Assembly: GCF_003313395.1 (NCBI RefSeq) | Contig: NZ_QNFZ01000080.1 | Coordinates: 1-44,079 of the forward strand | Reading direction: 5' to 3' | DNA: 44,079 bases | Source: Nonomuraea lactucae | Lineage (GTDB): Bacteria > Actinomycetota > Actinomycetes > Streptosporangiales > Streptosporangiaceae | Shown here: positions 34,043 to 43,762 of the stretch, in pieces | Numbering within the stretch: the first letter of the stretch is position 1 | How the letters are laid out: every line of letters begins with the position of its first letter | The notes under the pieces: generated by a model | What the model was told of the DNA's origin: nothing | Seen by the model: only the letters and a program-made list of their open reading frames with translations | The model's database searches: none | Translations under genes and position numbers: made by a program

Positions 34043-34741
34043 TCATCGCACCCGGTAGTGGTAGCCGCTCGTCATCTCGAAGCCTTCCGCCCGGTACAGC
34101 GCCTGGGCGGTCTCGTTCGGTGCGGTGGTGCAGAGGTACGCCGAGCCCCACCCGCCTCCGCGCAACAGGGCTCGCAGGACGCTGCGGCCGAGGCCCCGGC
34201 GGCGAGCCCGCGGCAGCGTCGCCATGCAGTAGATCCCGAGCGTGTCTCCCTGGGGCACGGCCCGCCCGACGGCGAGCGGCACGCCGTCCTCCTCGACCGC
34301 CGCGTACCAGGCGGGCACCCCGGCGCAGATGCGCTCGGCCGCGTCCAGACCGGCTCCGTAGCGCCCGTCGACGGCCCACCACGTCTCCAGCCACGCCTGC
34401 CAGGGATGTCCCTCGACGCGTACCTCGTGCTCGGGCTCCGGCGCGCCTCCCGACCTCACCATGAGGACGGTCGGATCGACCAGCTCGTAGCCCCTGCCCG
34501 CCAGTTCTCGATCGAGCTCCGGGGTGGTTCCGGGCCCCATCGAGAAGACGCAGCGCTGCCCCCGGGAGGCGTAGAAGTCCTCGGCCACGCCGATCGCCGT
34601 GCCGAGGTCGCCGGGCTCGCCGAGCGGCAGCACCGAGTTGGCCCGCTTGGTCACTCCCCCGGCGTACCTGAGGATCCATCCGTCGTACGGCTGCTGCTCG
34701 TACGCGGGCCAGGCCTCGTGAAGGAGAAGGTGGAAATCCAC
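34043..34741 (-). CDS. GNAT family N-acetyltransferase
   Basis: This 232-residue protein has an N-terminal half like the GNAT-like pair seen in some actinobacterial acetyltransferases (MDFHLLLHEAWPAYEQQPYD, then GWILRYAGGVTKRANSVLPL). The C-terminal GNAT fold has IYCMATLPRARRRGLGRSVL, with R-R-G-L-G for the acetyl-CoA pyrophosphate, followed by YLCTTAPNETAQALYRAEGF. The substrate is unknown. It is divergent from yaaA; no partner gene is evident. Confidence 0.87.
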   Translation of the reverse strand: MDFHLLLHEAWPAYEQQPYDGWILRYAGGVTKRANSVLPLGEPGDLGTAIGVAEDFYASRGQRCVFSMGPGTTPELDRELAGRGYELVDPTVLMVRSGGAPEPEHEVRVEGHPWQAWLETWWAVDGRYGAGLDAAERICAGVPAWYAAVEEDGVPLAVGRAVPQGDTLGIYCMATLPRARRRGLGRSVLRALLRGGGWGSAYLCTTAPNETAQALYRAEGFEMTSGYHYRVR

Positions 34742-34967
34742 CCACGCACCCTATCCGCCCGCTTTGCGCACCCGGCATGGGGCACGCGCCGCACGCCCCC
34801 CGGCCGCGGCCGGGCCCCCCTGGCCCCAACGACTTCCAGACGAGCTCACCCACCCTCAGCAGCCGCCTGACCGGCGGAACCCCCCTCGTCGACCCTCCCG
34901 AGGGAACGCGGGGCGAACGGCTCCGGCCTCTCGGCCAGGCCGCCCGGGAGCCTGGGAGAATGGCGTC

Positions 34968-35702
34968 GTGCTGATCCTGTTGCCGCCCTCCGAGGGCAAG
35001 GCCGCGGAGGGCAGTGGCCCTCCCCTGGGCGAGCTCTCCTTCCCGGCCCTCGACAAGCCCCGCAGGCGGGTGGCCACCGCGCTCACGAGGGCGTCCAGAC
35101 GGCGCGACGCGCTCGGTGTTCTCGGCCTGACGCCCGGCCTGGCAGGCGAGCTGGCCAAGAACCAGACGCTCATGACGGCCGCCACCCTCCCCGCGGCCGA
35201 CCTCTACACCGGAGTCCTCTACGACAACCTGGGCCTCGGTTCCCTCGACGGCGACGCGCGGACCCGGGCCGAGGAGTCGGTGCTGATCTTCTCGGGCCTG
35301 TGGGGCGTGCTGAGGATCACCGATCGGGTGCCGCCCTACCGGCTGTCCATGGGGGTCAGCCTGCCGCCGCTGGGCGGGCTGGCCGCGTTCTGGCGTCCGC
35401 TGGTGACCAGGCAGCTCGATCCGCTGCCCGGCCTGGTGGTGGACCTGCGCTCGGCCACGTACGCGGGCGCCTGGCAGCCGGGAGACCGGTCGGTGGCGGT
35501 GCGCGTCTTCAAGGACGGCAAAGTGGTCAGCCACATGGCCAAGGCGACCCGGGGCGAGGTCGCCCGAGCCCTCCTGGAGTCCGGCGGCGACCCGGCCTCC
35601 CCCGCCGAGCTGGCCAAGACCCTGGACGCCCTCGGCTACGCCGTCGAGCTGACCGCCCCCGTCCGTGCCACCCGCCCGTGGACCCTCGACGTACGGCTGT
35701 GA
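34968..35702 (+). CDS. yaaA: YaaA family peroxide-stress protein
   Basis: This protein of about 244 residues starts VLILLPPSEGKAAEGSGPPL, the family's signature. Further conserved pieces are LYTGVLYDNLGLGSL, VLIFSGLWGVLRITDRVPPY, RLSMGVSLPPLGGLAAFWRP and VSHMAKATRGEVARALL. YaaA (DUF328) limits free intracellular iron and DNA damage during hydrogen-peroxide stress. GTG 34968 with GGGAG upstream fits the family start. Open sequence extends upstream but lacks homology. Confidence 0.92.
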   Translation: MLILLPPSEGKAAEGSGPPLGELSFPALDKPRRRVATALTRASRRRDALGVLGLTPGLAGELAKNQTLMTAATLPAADLYTGVLYDNLGLGSLDGDARTRAEESVLIFSGLWGVLRITDRVPPYRLSMGVSLPPLGGLAAFWRPLVTRQLDPLPGLVVDLRSATYAGAWQPGDRSVAVRVFKDGKVVSHMAKATRGEVARALLESGGDPASPAELAKTLDALGYAVELTAPVRATRPWTLDVRL

Positions 35703-35973
35703 GAATCACGTGCTTGTACGGCAAGGCCGAGCAAGGCCCACCCGCCGACCATGGCCGGGCGCCTCCAGGGAGACGGCCGCTGACCCGCACATGGCGGGCC
35801 GCCGTGACGGCGTGTCGTTGGCCGGGGCCAGGGCAGGACCGGGCGCCGCACGGGTCGCGCCGCCCACCGCCGCACGCGAACCCGCCGACCCGGCGCCGAA
35901 GTGGGCCAGGCAGGATCGAGCCCGAAAGGCACCCGAGACCGGTGCCAGGTAGAGGCGCGAGCCCGAACCAGAC
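35703..35973. other. Intergenic region after yaaA
   Basis: About 270 nt of GC-rich sequence without a gene I can support. It leads into the CCGTGACAC repeats and the terminator between the convergent yaaA and sigma-factor genes. Confidence 0.5.
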
Positions 35974-36089
35974 CCACGACACCGTGACACGCCTGCGCCC
36001 TGCTAGGCCGTGACACCTGCGCCCACGACACCGTGACACACCTGAGCCCCGCGACGCCGTGACACGCCGTGACACGCCGTGACACGCCT
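35974..36089 (+). repeat. Direct repeats containing CCGTGACAC
   Basis: Six exact copies of CCGTGACAC start at 35982, 36008, 36031, 36057, 36067 and 36077. The first four are spaced by 23-26 bp with partly conserved flanks (C-TG-GCCC), the last three by 10 bp. They lie in the convergent gap between yaaA and the sigma factor. Spacing near one helical turn in the last three is notable; the role is unknown. Confidence 0.75.
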
Positions 36090-36120
36090 GAGCCCCGCAC
36101 TGGTGGACAGTGCGGGGCTC
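36090..36120. terminator. Bidirectional hairpin between yaaA and the sigma factor gene
   Basis: GAGCCCCGCACT (36090-36101) pairs perfectly with AGTGCGGGGCTC (36109-36120) across a 7-nt loop. It begins 12 nt past the sigma-factor stop on its strand and lies downstream of yaaA on the other, so it could end both. Confidence 0.85.
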
Positions 36121-36131
36121 GGGTGTGCCGG

Positions 36132-37769
36132 TCAGTCGAGGTAGTCGCGCAGGACCTGGGACCGGGACGGGTGGCGGAGCTTGGACATCGTCTTCGACTC
36201 GATCTGCCGGATGCGCTCCCGCGTCACCCCGTAGACCTTGCCGATCTCGTCCAGTGTCTTCGGCTGCCCGTCCGTGAGGCCGAACCGCATCGACACGACG
36301 CCCGCCTCGCGCTCCGACAGCGTGTCGAGAACGGAGTGCAGCTGCTCCTGCAGCAGCGTGAAGCTGACGGCGTCGGCCGGGACGATGGCCTCGGAGTCCT
36401 CGATGAGGTCGCCGAACTCGCTGTCGCCCTCCTCACCCAGCGGGGTGTGCAGCGAGATGGGCTCGCGGCCGTACTTCTGGACCTCGACGACCTTCTCGGG
36501 CGTCATGTCCAGCTCGCGGGCCAGCTCTTCGGGCGTGGGCTCGCGGCCGAGGTCCTGCAGCATCTGCCGCTGGACCCGGGCCAGCTTGTTGATCACTTCG
36601 ACCATGTGGACCGGGATGCGGATGGTGCGCGCCTGGTCGGCCATGGCGCGGGTGATCGCCTGCCGGATCCACCACGTGGCGTAGGTGGAGAACTTGTAGC
36701 CCTTGGTGTAGTCGAACTTCTCGACCGCGCGGATCAGGCCGAGGTTGCCCTCCTGGATCAGGTCCAGGAACAGCATCCCGCGGCCGGTGTAGCGCTTGGC
36801 CAGCGAGACCACGAGGCGGAGGTTGGCCTCCAGCAGGTGGTTCTTGGCCCGGCGGCCGTCTTCGGCGATCCATTCGAGCTCGGCCCTGACGTCGACCGGC
36901 AGGCCCTCGGACTCGCCGCCGCCGAGCTGCTCCTCGGCGAACAGGCCGGCCTCGATGCGCTTGGCCAGCTCGACCTCCTGCTCGGCGTTGAGCAGGGGGA
37001 CCTTGCCGATCTGCTTGAGGTAGTCCTTGACCGGGTCGGCGGTGGCGCCGGCCGCCGCGACCTGGGCGACGGGGGCGTCATCGTCGTCGTCGGACAGGAT
37101 GAGGACTTCGTCCTCGTTCTTCTCGGTGGCGACCGTGGCGGCCACGTCGGCGGCCTTCGGGTCGTCCTCGGTGTCGTCGTCGCCCTCGGGCTCGGCGTCG
37201 CCCTCGGCGACGATCTCCTCGTCGTCGACCTCGATGTCCTCGAGGTCCTCGAGCTCCACGTCGCCGTCGAGCTCGATGTCCTCGTCGTCGTCGGCGTCCT
37301 CGGACTTCGGCTTGGTCTCGGCAGGCCCAGCGGTCTCGGGCTGGGCCTTCTTGGCGGGCGGCGCCGCCTTCTTGGCCGCCGGGGCGGCCTTCTTGGCGGG
37401 AGCCGGCTTCTTGGCCGCCGGCTCGGCTTCGGCGGCGCCCACGACCGCGGTCACGGTCTCGGGCTGCTGCTCCTTGGCGGCCGCTGCGGCCTTGGTCTTG
37501 ACGGGGGCAGCGGTGCGACGCTTTGCTGGACCACGAGACTTCTTAGGCGCAGCCGAATCCGCGGCGGTCACCACCACGGTCACGCCCTCCTTGCTGAGGT
37601 TCCGCAAGAACGCGGCGGCGTGCGACATGGGGATGTCCGCCTCCTCGAAGGCCTGGCGGACATCCTCGGACTCGAGGAAACCCTGCGAGCGCCCACGCTC
37701 GAGCAGTCGCTGAATGACGGGCTCGTTCAGCTCTTGTGGCTTCGAGCGAGTCGAACTTGCAGGCGACAC
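36132..37769 (-). CDS. hrdB: Principal RNA polymerase sigma factor (RpoD/HrdB/SigA)
   Basis: This 545-residue housekeeping-type sigma-70 factor has a region 1.1-like start ([20 protein letters not shown]). A long low-complexity extension follows with [20 protein letters not shown] repeats and then Asp/Glu-rich runs (about residues 85-240). The core begins at [20 protein letters not shown] (region 1.2). Region 2 has [20 protein letters not shown] and [20 protein letters not shown] then [16 protein letters not shown]. Region 4 ends with [20 protein letters not shown]. The GTG at 37769 has AGAGG upstream; earlier in-frame codons lack support. The Lys/Ala and acidic extension is usual in HrdB of streptomycetes and relatives. 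Confidence 0.96.
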   Translation of the reverse strand: MSPASSTRSKPQELNEPVIQRLLERGRSQGFLESEDVRQAFEEADIPMSHAAAFLRNLSKEGVTVVVTAADSAAPKKSRGPAKRRTAAPVKTKAAAAAKEQQPETVTAVVGAAEAEPAAKKPAPAKKAAPAAKKAAPPAKKAQPETAGPAETKPKSEDADDDEDIELDGDVELEDLEDIEVDDEEIVAEGDAEPEGDDDTEDDPKAADVAATVATEKNEDEVLILSDDDDDAPVAQVAAAGATADPVKDYLKQIGKVPLLNAEQEVELAKRIEAGLFAEEQLGGGESEGLPVDVRAELEWIAEDGRRAKNHLLEANLRLVVSLAKRYTGRGMLFLDLIQEGNLGLIRAVEKFDYTKGYKFSTYATWWIRQAITRAMADQARTIRIPVHMVEVINKLARVQRQMLQDLGREPTPEELARELDMTPEKVVEVQKYGREPISLHTPLGEEGDSEFGDLIEDSEAIVPADAVSFTLLQEQLHSVLDTLSEREAGVVSMRFGLTDGQPKTLDEIGKVYGVTRERIRQIESKTMSKLRHPSRSQVLRDYLD

Positions 37770-38011
37770 GAACACCTCTCGAACGAACGCGTGGCGACAA
37801 TGGACCCAGATGCCCGCTGGGGGGCTGTTGCCTCTCTCGGAGATCGGTGAGGCCGCGCGGACCGCGACGGACCTGCCCAGCATTGTGGCATGACCTCGCA
37901 CTCCATACGGCCACCTCCCGGCGGTTGACCTCCACCCTAGGCCGACCCAGACAGTAGTGCGTACGTAAGCGCGCCACTGATACCCGAAAGCAACCCTTAT
38001 GACTGTTTCAT

Positions 38012-40105
38012 TCAGTCACTCTTCGTGGCGGGCGGCACATGGATGGCCAGGGCGGTAACGTCATCATCCTGTTCATATCCCGACAACATCCGGTCAACCA
38101 GGAAGTCCAGCAACATATGCGGACTACTGACGACCTCTGGCGGCGCTTCGGTCACAACACTGCAAATCTCTGCGAGTCCGGCGTCCAGCCCGCGCTTGCG
38201 GTTCTCCACCAGACCGTCGGAGTAGAGCACGGCGGTGTGGCCGGGCGGCACCACGAACCGGAACTGCCGCCGGCTGGTGGGCCAGCCCAGCGGCGTGCCC
38301 GGCTGGGCCTCGCACAGCACCGCCGTGCCCTGAGGCGAGACCAGGACGGGCGGCGGATGTCCGGCGAGGGCGAGCGTGCCCTCACCGGTGACGGGTTCGA
38401 CGACCATGTAGGCCAGGGTGGTGACCTGCTCCTCCTCCTCGGTCGCGTCGAAGACCCGGTCGAGGCCGGTGAGCACGGCCGCGGGCGGCGGGTTGGTCAG
38501 CGCCAGCGCCCGCATGGCGTTGCGGATGCGACCCATGCCCGCCGCGGCCTTGACGCCCTTGCCCATGACGTCGCCGACGACGGCCGCGACACGGCCGTCC
38601 TGCAGCACGAACGCGTCGTACCAGTCGCCGCCGACCTGCACGTGGCGGCTGCCGGAACGGAAGCGCTGGGCCAGCTCCAGGCCCCTGACCACCGGCAGGC
38701 GGTCGGGCAGCAGGCTGCGCTGGAGCGTCTCGGCGGTGCGGTGCTCGCGCTCGAACAGCGTCGCCCGCTCGACGGCCAGCGCGCACTGCCCGGCCAGCGC
38801 CTCCAGGAAGACGCCGTCCTCCTGGGAGATCTTCTGCGGCCTGGTGAACGAGAAGCGCAGCGCGCCCAGCGCCCGGCCCGCCGCGAGCAGCGGCAGGCCC
38901 ACCCAGGCCCGCTCGTCACTCTGCGTGAGGTAGTTGGCCAGCACCTGCTCGTCGCCCCCGGCCTCCAGGAGCTGCGCCTTGAGGCTTTCGGGCGACTCGG
39001 CGAACACCGGCCTGCGGCTGTTGACCGCCATGGTCATCACGCTGGTGTGGGAGAGCGGGATCTCCTCGCCGGCCATCCCGGACGCCTCGGGGACGCCCTC
39101 GCCGTTGATCAGCTTGAGCGCGGCCCGGTCGGTGTCGAGCAGGGCGACCGCCGAGCGGTCGGCGGCCAGCGCGGTGCGGCCCACGTCGATGATGACCTGG
39201 ACGACCTGCTCGACCGTGAGCGCCTCGGCCAGTATCGCGGTGGCGCCCTGCAGGCGGGCCGTGCGCAGCGCCGCCGCGCCCAGCTGGTCGGTCAGCCTGC
39301 CCCGCATCTCCTCGGCCTCGCGCTGGGGCGTGACGTCGGTGTTGGCCCCGACCCACTCCACCACGCGGCCGTGCCTGATGATCGGCACGGCCCGCACCTC
39401 GAAGTGGCGGTAGCCGCTGGCCCGGGTGCGCACGCGGTAGTTCCACTCGAACATGGTGCGGCCGCGCAGCGCCTCCTTCCAGGCCTCCTCGGTCTGCTGG
39501 CGCTCCTCCGGATGGACCACGTCGAGCCAGCCGTGCGCGAGGTATTCCTCCAGGCCCTGGCCGGTGATGGCACGCCACTGCGGCGCGTCCTCGACCACCG
39601 TGCCGGTGGGCGAGGTGATCCAGACCAGCTGCGACTGCGCCTCGACGAGCGAGCGGTAGCGCTCCTCGCTGCGGCGGAGGTCCTCCTCGGTCTGGCGGCT
39701 CTCGGTCACGTCGAGCGCCACCAGCGCGACGGCCCGCAGCTCGCCGCCGTCGTCGTGGACCGGCGAGAACGACAGGGACCAGTGCCGGGTCTCGCCGTCG
39801 GGCGTGCGCACCCGCACGCGGTGCTCGGTGACCGGGGCGTCGCTCTCGATGACGCCCTGCACCGCGTGGGTGACGACCTGGCTGAGATCGGCCGTCAGCG
39901 CCTCGACCGGCGTGCGGCCGACGAGCCGCTCGGCCGGCACGCCGACGACATCGGTGAACAGGTCGTTGACCCGCTGGAAGCGCCCGTCGGGGTCGAAGAA
40001 GGCGAAGGCGAACTGCGCCTCGGACAACAGGCCCTTGAACAGGGCGGAGTCTGAGATGTCCACATCCGACTCCCGGGGACGGGGAACGGAGGTCTCGGCG
40101 CTCAC
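38012..40105 (-). CDS. PAS-PAS-GAF-PP2C (SpoIIE) phosphatase
   Basis: This protein of about 697 residues has two PAS domains (about residues 20-130 and 150-270), a GAF domain (about 290-440) and a C-terminal PP2C/SpoIIE phosphatase domain (about 460-690). The PAS parts are seen in [20 protein letters not shown] and [20 protein letters not shown]. The phosphatase has the family motif [20 protein letters not shown], then [40 protein letters not shown] and [14 protein letters not shown], with metal-binding Asp residues. Such proteins dephosphorylate anti-anti-sigma factors in partner-switching systems. No anti-sigma partner is adjacent. The GTG at 40105 has GGAGG 8 nt upstream. Confidence 0.93.
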   Translation of the reverse strand: MSAETSVPRPRESDVDISDSALFKGLLSEAQFAFAFFDPDGRFQRVNDLFTDVVGVPAERLVGRTPVEALTADLSQVVTHAVQGVIESDAPVTEHRVRVRTPDGETRHWSLSFSPVHDDGGELRAVALVALDVTESRQTEEDLRRSEERYRSLVEAQSQLVWITSPTGTVVEDAPQWRAITGQGLEEYLAHGWLDVVHPEERQQTEEAWKEALRGRTMFEWNYRVRTRASGYRHFEVRAVPIIRHGRVVEWVGANTDVTPQREAEEMRGRLTDQLGAAALRTARLQGATAILAEALTVEQVVQVIIDVGRTALAADRSAVALLDTDRAALKLINGEGVPEASGMAGEEIPLSHTSVMTMAVNSRRPVFAESPESLKAQLLEAGGDEQVLANYLTQSDERAWVGLPLLAAGRALGALRFSFTRPQKISQEDGVFLEALAGQCALAVERATLFEREHRTAETLQRSLLPDRLPVVRGLELAQRFRSGSRHVQVGGDWYDAFVLQDGRVAAVVGDVMGKGVKAAAGMGRIRNAMRALALTNPPPAAVLTGLDRVFDATEEEEQVTTLAYMVVEPVTGEGTLALAGHPPPVLVSPQGTAVLCEAQPGTPLGWPTSRRQFRFVVPPGHTAVLYSDGLVENRKRGLDAGLAEICSVVTEAPPEVVSSPHMLLDFLVDRMLSGYEQDDDVTALAIHVPPATKSD

Positions 40106-40299
40106 GGTCGGCACCTCCGTCGCGTGCCAGGGTCTCCCACGCGGCACATCTCCATAACTGTGTATCGGCGTAGCTCGGCTCCGGGCGACCGGATCCTGCT
40201 GTACATCATCGGCGATGGGCATGCGCGGGCGGAAGCCCCGCCAGCCATACCATCAACGCATCCTGTCAAAATCGCTCCACGTTGCGCAGCAAGATCAGG

Positions 40300-40869
40300 C
40301 TACTTGGCCTTCGCCGCCCGCTTGGCCTCCTGTTTGGCGGCTCGCACGCGACTCAGCGTGTCGGCGTCGACCACGTCGGCCACCGACCGGAAGGATCCCT
40401 CCTCGCCGTACGGTCCGGCCGCCTCGCGCCACCCCGGCGGCCGGACCTCGAGTTGCTTGCCGAGCAATGCCAAAAATATCTGGGCTTTCTGCTTGCCGTA
40501 ACCAGGAAGCGCCAGGAGTCGCTTGAGGAGTTCTTTGCCGTCGGCAGCCTCTGCCCAGATGCGCTCGGGCTTGCCGTCGTAGTGTTCGACGAGGTAGGCG
40601 GCCAGTTGCTGCACCCGCGCGGCCATCGAGGCGGGGTAGCGGTGCACGGCCGGTTTCTCGCCCAGGAGCGCCGCGAAATCCTCGGGATCGTAGGACGCGA
40701 TCTCCTCTGCCGTGAGGTCGTGTCCGAGCCGCTGAGAGATGGTGAAAGGCCCGGTGAACGCCCATTCCATCGGGATCTGCTGATCGAGCAGCATGCCGAC
40801 GAGGAGGGCGAGCGGGCTGCGGCCGAGCAGGTCGTCGGCCTCGCTCCGCTGGGCGAGCTGGATGCGCAT
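40300..40869 (-). CDS. HhH-GPD type base-excision DNA repair protein
   Basis: This protein of about 189 residues shows MLLDQQIPMEWAFTGPFTIS, YDPEDFAALLGEKPAVHRYP and LLALPGYGKQKAQIFLALLG. The last is a helix-hairpin-helix motif (LPGxGxxKA) as in DNA glycosylases; the Lys or Asp catalytic residue is not certain from sequence alone. A Lys/Ala-rich tail (VRAAKQEAKRAAKAK) ends the protein. It is conserved among actinobacteria as a small HhH-GPD repair protein. ATG 40869 is the first homologous start; upstream open sequence has no homology. Confidence 0.85.
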   Translation of the reverse strand: MRIQLAQRSEADDLLGRSPLALLVGMLLDQQIPMEWAFTGPFTISQRLGHDLTAEEIASYDPEDFAALLGEKPAVHRYPASMAARVQQLAAYLVEHYDGKPERIWAEAADGKELLKRLLALPGYGKQKAQIFLALLGKQLEVRPPGWREAAGPYGEEGSFRSVADVVDADTLSRVRAAKQEAKRAAKAK

Positions 40870-41023
40870 GGGAACAGCTTCGCACGAAAGGTGTTGCCGA
40901 GAAGCGAACACAGGCGCAGTGGAGGCTTGACACAGGCCCGAGAAAAGATGGAATGAGAGCGCAAGTCGCCCTGCGTCCATTCCTAGGGGTTTGCCCCTGG
41001 GCATCCAGAGGAATCTGACACCT

Positions 41024-41248
41024 ATGCTCGCTCTGGCCACACGCTTCCTCAGGGAGCCGGTCAGTCTCAGGCTGGCCGAGGAGTTCCTGACCGTGCCCGT
41101 GGACACGATCGACCGCTGTGTAGCCGACGTCTGCGCGTGCGCGCAGCACCTCGGGATCTCGGCGACCCCGGAAATCGTCGAGCGCATCGCTCGCGAGCAC
41201 CTGCTCGCGATCGTGAACTCCGCCCCGCCGCCCCGTTCTCCCCGATAA
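41024..41248 (+). CDS. Small helical conserved protein
   Basis: This 74-residue protein reads MLALATRFLREPVSLRLAEE and VPVDTIDRCVADVCACAQHL, ending VERIAREHLLAIVNS. It is all-helical by eye, resembling small three-helix proteins of actinobacteria; no function is known. AGAGGA lies about 11 nt before ATG 41024. It is divergent from the DNA repair gene, with an AGGGG-TTTG-CCCCT palindrome (40985-40998) in between. A terminator hairpin overlaps its stop. Confidence 0.72.
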   Translation: MLALATRFLREPVSLRLAEEFLTVPVDTIDRCVADVCACAQHLGISATPEIVERIAREHLLAIVNSAPPPRSPR

Positions 41249-41256
41249 CATCGGGG
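41240..41256 (+). terminator. Hairpin at the end of the 74-residue gene
   Basis: CCCCGAT (41240-41246) pairs with ATCGGGG (41250-41256) across a 3-nt loop. It overlaps the stop codon and precedes the next gene by 38 nt. Confidence 0.65.
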
Positions 41257-41293
41257 TCACCAGGCCGCGTTCTACGCACCGATTGCGCCTGGA

Positions 41294-42889
41294 ATGCGAG
41301 AGAGTGAGGGCGTGCGCCGACACCGACGGGATCCCAGGGAGAGCACCCCGCCAGACGATGTGTTCCAGGAGATGGTGCAGGCGGCACGCGAGCTGCTGGC
41401 GGTGCGCAGCCCCCTTGACGCCGAGCTGATGGTGTCCGACATGATCGGCGCCTGGTGGGGCCGGCGGGTCAGGGGCGGCGACGTCGAGCAGGTTCTGGGC
41501 GAGGGGCTGGTCGACTACGCGGCCAAGGCGGGCACGCCGGCGTCGCTGACGCTGCTGATCTGCCTGGCCTACCTCGGCACGGCGCGCCAGGGCGCCAAGG
41601 CGGAGGGCGCGGCGCTGGCGATGATGGAGTCGGGCGTGGCCAGGCCGGGCTGGGCCGACCGGGTGGGCGCGGTCAAGCCGACCGGCTGCTACGTCTCCCG
41701 CGACGCCTACGGCGACCAGGACACGGTGATCTGCACGTTCGCCTACCGCTGGGGCGAGGGCGGACCGGCGCGCGGGAGCGCGCCGTCGGTGCAGGGGCAG
41801 GAACGGCACGCGCTGGTCATGGTCGTCGACCACAACATGTCGGGCATGGCGCGCGACGCGTGGGTGTCGTCCCAGGTCGACAAGCTGCTCGAGAAGGCCC
41901 GTGCCGAGGCGGCCAAGAACCCCATGCTGCTGTTCGAGGAGATCGAGCCGCAGCAGGCCAGGGCGCTGCTGGAGTCGGCGATGAAGGCCACCAGCGAGCC
42001 CAAGACCCCGCCGCCCGTCAGCGAGAGCTACAGCTCCTACCACGCCTTCGCCCGCGCCCGCCTGAAAGCTCTGCCGCCGGGCCGCAAGCGCCCGGCGCCG
42101 CTGCACATCGAGGCGCCCTACAGTCGCGAGCGGCGCGCCATGCTGGCCGCGGAGTTCCTCGCCTCCGACGCGGCCGAGCACCTTTCCGACCCGTCGGCCG
42201 CCTCGCGCTGCGCCGACCACATCATCGACTACGGCTGCGAGCAGGACTTCAGCAGGCCGCTGCGGGTCAGCCCGACCAAGTGCGAGACGTTCCTGCTCGA
42301 CTGGCTGCCGCGCAAGGTCATGCTGAGCGTGGCCGAGCAGGAGGCCATGCCGCACGTGCTGGCGGCGTGGGTGCGGTTCGCCGCCGCCCGCACCGGGGTG
42401 AACGAACGGGGGCTCAAGGCCACGCTGGACGCCGTGTGGGAGGCGATCGGCAAGTTCCCCCAGGCGTACCGCGACCCGACCTCGTTCGGACTCGACCGGC
42501 CGCTGCTGGAGCGGCTGCTGCCCGACGGCGACCTGTCGGCGCTGGCCAGGCGGGCCTTCGCGTTCCCGTACCTGCAGGGCGTGCACAACGGCGTCGCCCT
42601 CGACACGCTCAACCCGGCCGACGAGGCCGACCGGCGCACGCTGCTGGAGATCGACCATGTCGGCGCGATCGACGAGGAGCACCTGGCCTGGCACGAGGAG
42701 ATCGCCGCCCGGCTGTGGGAGGGCGACCCGCCGCAGCTGTGGGAGGCGGCGCAGCGGCTGCTCGACCTGGGCCACGACCGTCACGACGTGCTGCACGTGC
42801 TCATCGAGATCGCCGAGCGCATCGGTGACGACCCGGACGAGCTGGCCGCCGCGCTGGACGACATCGCCGACATCCCTGACGAGATCTAG
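41294..42889 (+). CDS. Conserved actinobacterial hypothetical protein, 531 residues
   Basis: This mostly helical soluble protein has an N-terminal half with SPLDAELMVSDMIGAWWGRR, LTLLICLAYLGTARQGAKAE and LVMVVDHNMSGMARDAWVSS. The C-terminal half has SRCADHIIDYGCEQDFSRPL, RVSPTKCETFLLDWLPRKVM and a His-rich end, DLGHDRHDVLHVLIEIAERI. No enzyme motif is evident; the last segment recalls DUF1841-like metal-binding ends, but this is only a resemblance. The ATG at 41294 has no strong ribosome-binding site. Family conservation in Streptosporangiales is an inference from its regular codon use and length. Confidence 0.72.
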   Translation: MRESEGVRRHRRDPRESTPPDDVFQEMVQAARELLAVRSPLDAELMVSDMIGAWWGRRVRGGDVEQVLGEGLVDYAAKAGTPASLTLLICLAYLGTARQGAKAEGAALAMMESGVARPGWADRVGAVKPTGCYVSRDAYGDQDTVICTFAYRWGEGGPARGSAPSVQGQERHALVMVVDHNMSGMARDAWVSSQVDKLLEKARAEAAKNPMLLFEEIEPQQARALLESAMKATSEPKTPPPVSESYSSYHAFARARLKALPPGRKRPAPLHIEAPYSRERRAMLAAEFLASDAAEHLSDPSAASRCADHIIDYGCEQDFSRPLRVSPTKCETFLLDWLPRKVMLSVAEQEAMPHVLAAWVRFAAARTGVNERGLKATLDAVWEAIGKFPQAYRDPTSFGLDRPLLERLLPDGDLSALARRAFAFPYLQGVHNGVALDTLNPADEADRRTLLEIDHVGAIDEEHLAWHEEIAARLWEGDPPQLWEAAQRLLDLGHDRHDVLHVLIEIAERIGDDPDELAAALDDIADIPDEI

Positions 42890-43006
42890 AAATCTCATCC
42901 GATATCGGTGCGCGCCCACCCGTGGCGAAGCCCGCGTGGTGCCCCAGGCGCCGATCTCGGTCACTGTTCGTCGCGCCGAGGTGGCCGATGGCGAGATGAT
43001 GGATCC

Positions 43007-43762
43007 ATGGTGATCGACCTCAACGCTGATCTGGGCGAAGGCTTCGGCATCTGGCGGCTCGGCGACGATCTCGCGCTGCTCGACGTCGTCACGAGCGCCA
43101 ACGTTGCCTGCGGCTTCCACGCCGGCGACCCCGTGACCATCAGGCGCGTGTGCGCGGCGGCCGTGGACCGGGGCGTCGCCATCGGTGCGCAGGTGTCCTA
43201 CCGCGACCTGGCCCACTTCGGGCGGCGTGACATGGACGCCGACCCCGAGGAGCTGTGCGCGGAGGTCCTCTACCAGATCGCGGCGGTCGACGGCATCGCG
43301 CGGGCGATGGGCGGGCGGGTGTCGTACGTCAAGCCGCACGGCGCGCTCTACAACCGCGTCTGCCGCGACGAGGAGCAGGCGGCGGCGCTGATCGACGCGG
43401 TGGCCGACTACGACCCGTCGCTGCCGGTGCTGACGCTGCCCGGTTCGGTCGTGCACGGCGTGGCGGCGGCCGAGGGCGTCCCGACGGTGACCGAGGCGTT
43501 CGCCGACCGCGCCTACACCTCCGCGGGCACGCTGGTGCCGCGGCGCGAGCCGGGCGCGGTGATCCATGACCCGGAGGCGGTGCCGGCGCGGGCCGTGCGC
43601 ATGGCGGTGGAGGGCGCGGTGACGTCGGTGGACGGCACCACCGTGAACGTCGAGGCCCGCTCCATCTGCGTGCACGGCGACACGCCCGACGCGGTGCGGC
43701 TGGCGCAGGCCGTGCGCGATCGGCTGCTGGCGGCCGGGGTGGTCCTGCAGGCGTTCACATGA
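43007..43762 (+). CDS. pxpA: 5-oxoprolinase subunit A (LamB/YcsF)
   Basis: This 251-residue protein is one subunit of the ATP-dependent 5-oxoprolinase PxpABC that opens 5-oxoproline (pyroglutamate) to glutamate. It begins MVIDLNADLGEGFGIWRLGD, then TSANVACGFHAGDPVTIRRV, VSYVKPHGALYNRVCRDEEQ and SICVHGDTPDAVRLAQAVRD, all family signatures. ATG 43007 fits the family start, although the ribosome-binding site is weak. It is followed by pxpB, which overlaps a short bridging frame; pxpC would lie past the window edge. Confidence 0.94.
   Translation: MVIDLNADLGEGFGIWRLGDDLALLDVVTSANVACGFHAGDPVTIRRVCAAAVDRGVAIGAQVSYRDLAHFGRRDMDADPEELCAEVLYQIAAVDGIARAMGGRVSYVKPHGALYNRVCRDEEQAAALIDAVADYDPSLPVLTLPGSVVHGVAAAEGVPTVTEAFADRAYTSAGTLVPRREPGAVIHDPEAVPARAVRMAVEGAVTSVDGTTVNVEARSICVHGDTPDAVRLAQAVRDRLLAAGVVLQAFT

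Noticed and set aside
33735..35534. A minus-strand frame of 599 codons across the GNAT and yaaA genes
   Set aside because: It covers two well-supported genes in other frames and is Arg/Gly-rich with no domain.
35974..36094. CCGTGACAC repeats considered as a CRISPR array
   Set aside because: Units are 9 bp and spacers 1-17 bp, with no leader and no cas genes; too short and irregular.
36069..37850. A plus-strand frame of 593 codons opposite the sigma factor gene
   Set aside because: Its translation is Leu/Gly/Val-rich shadow of the sigma factor's Lys/Ala and acidic extension; no start signal or family.
38039..40054. A plus-strand frame of 671 codons opposite the phosphatase
   Set aside because: Antisense shadow without recognisable domains; the minus strand gives clear PAS, GAF and PP2C motifs.
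40295..43675. A minus-strand frame of 1126 codons antisense to the 531-residue gene and pxpA
   Set aside because: Very low-complexity Arg/His/Gly/Val-rich translation, no domain, and it lies opposite well-supported genes; it is a high-GC shadow.
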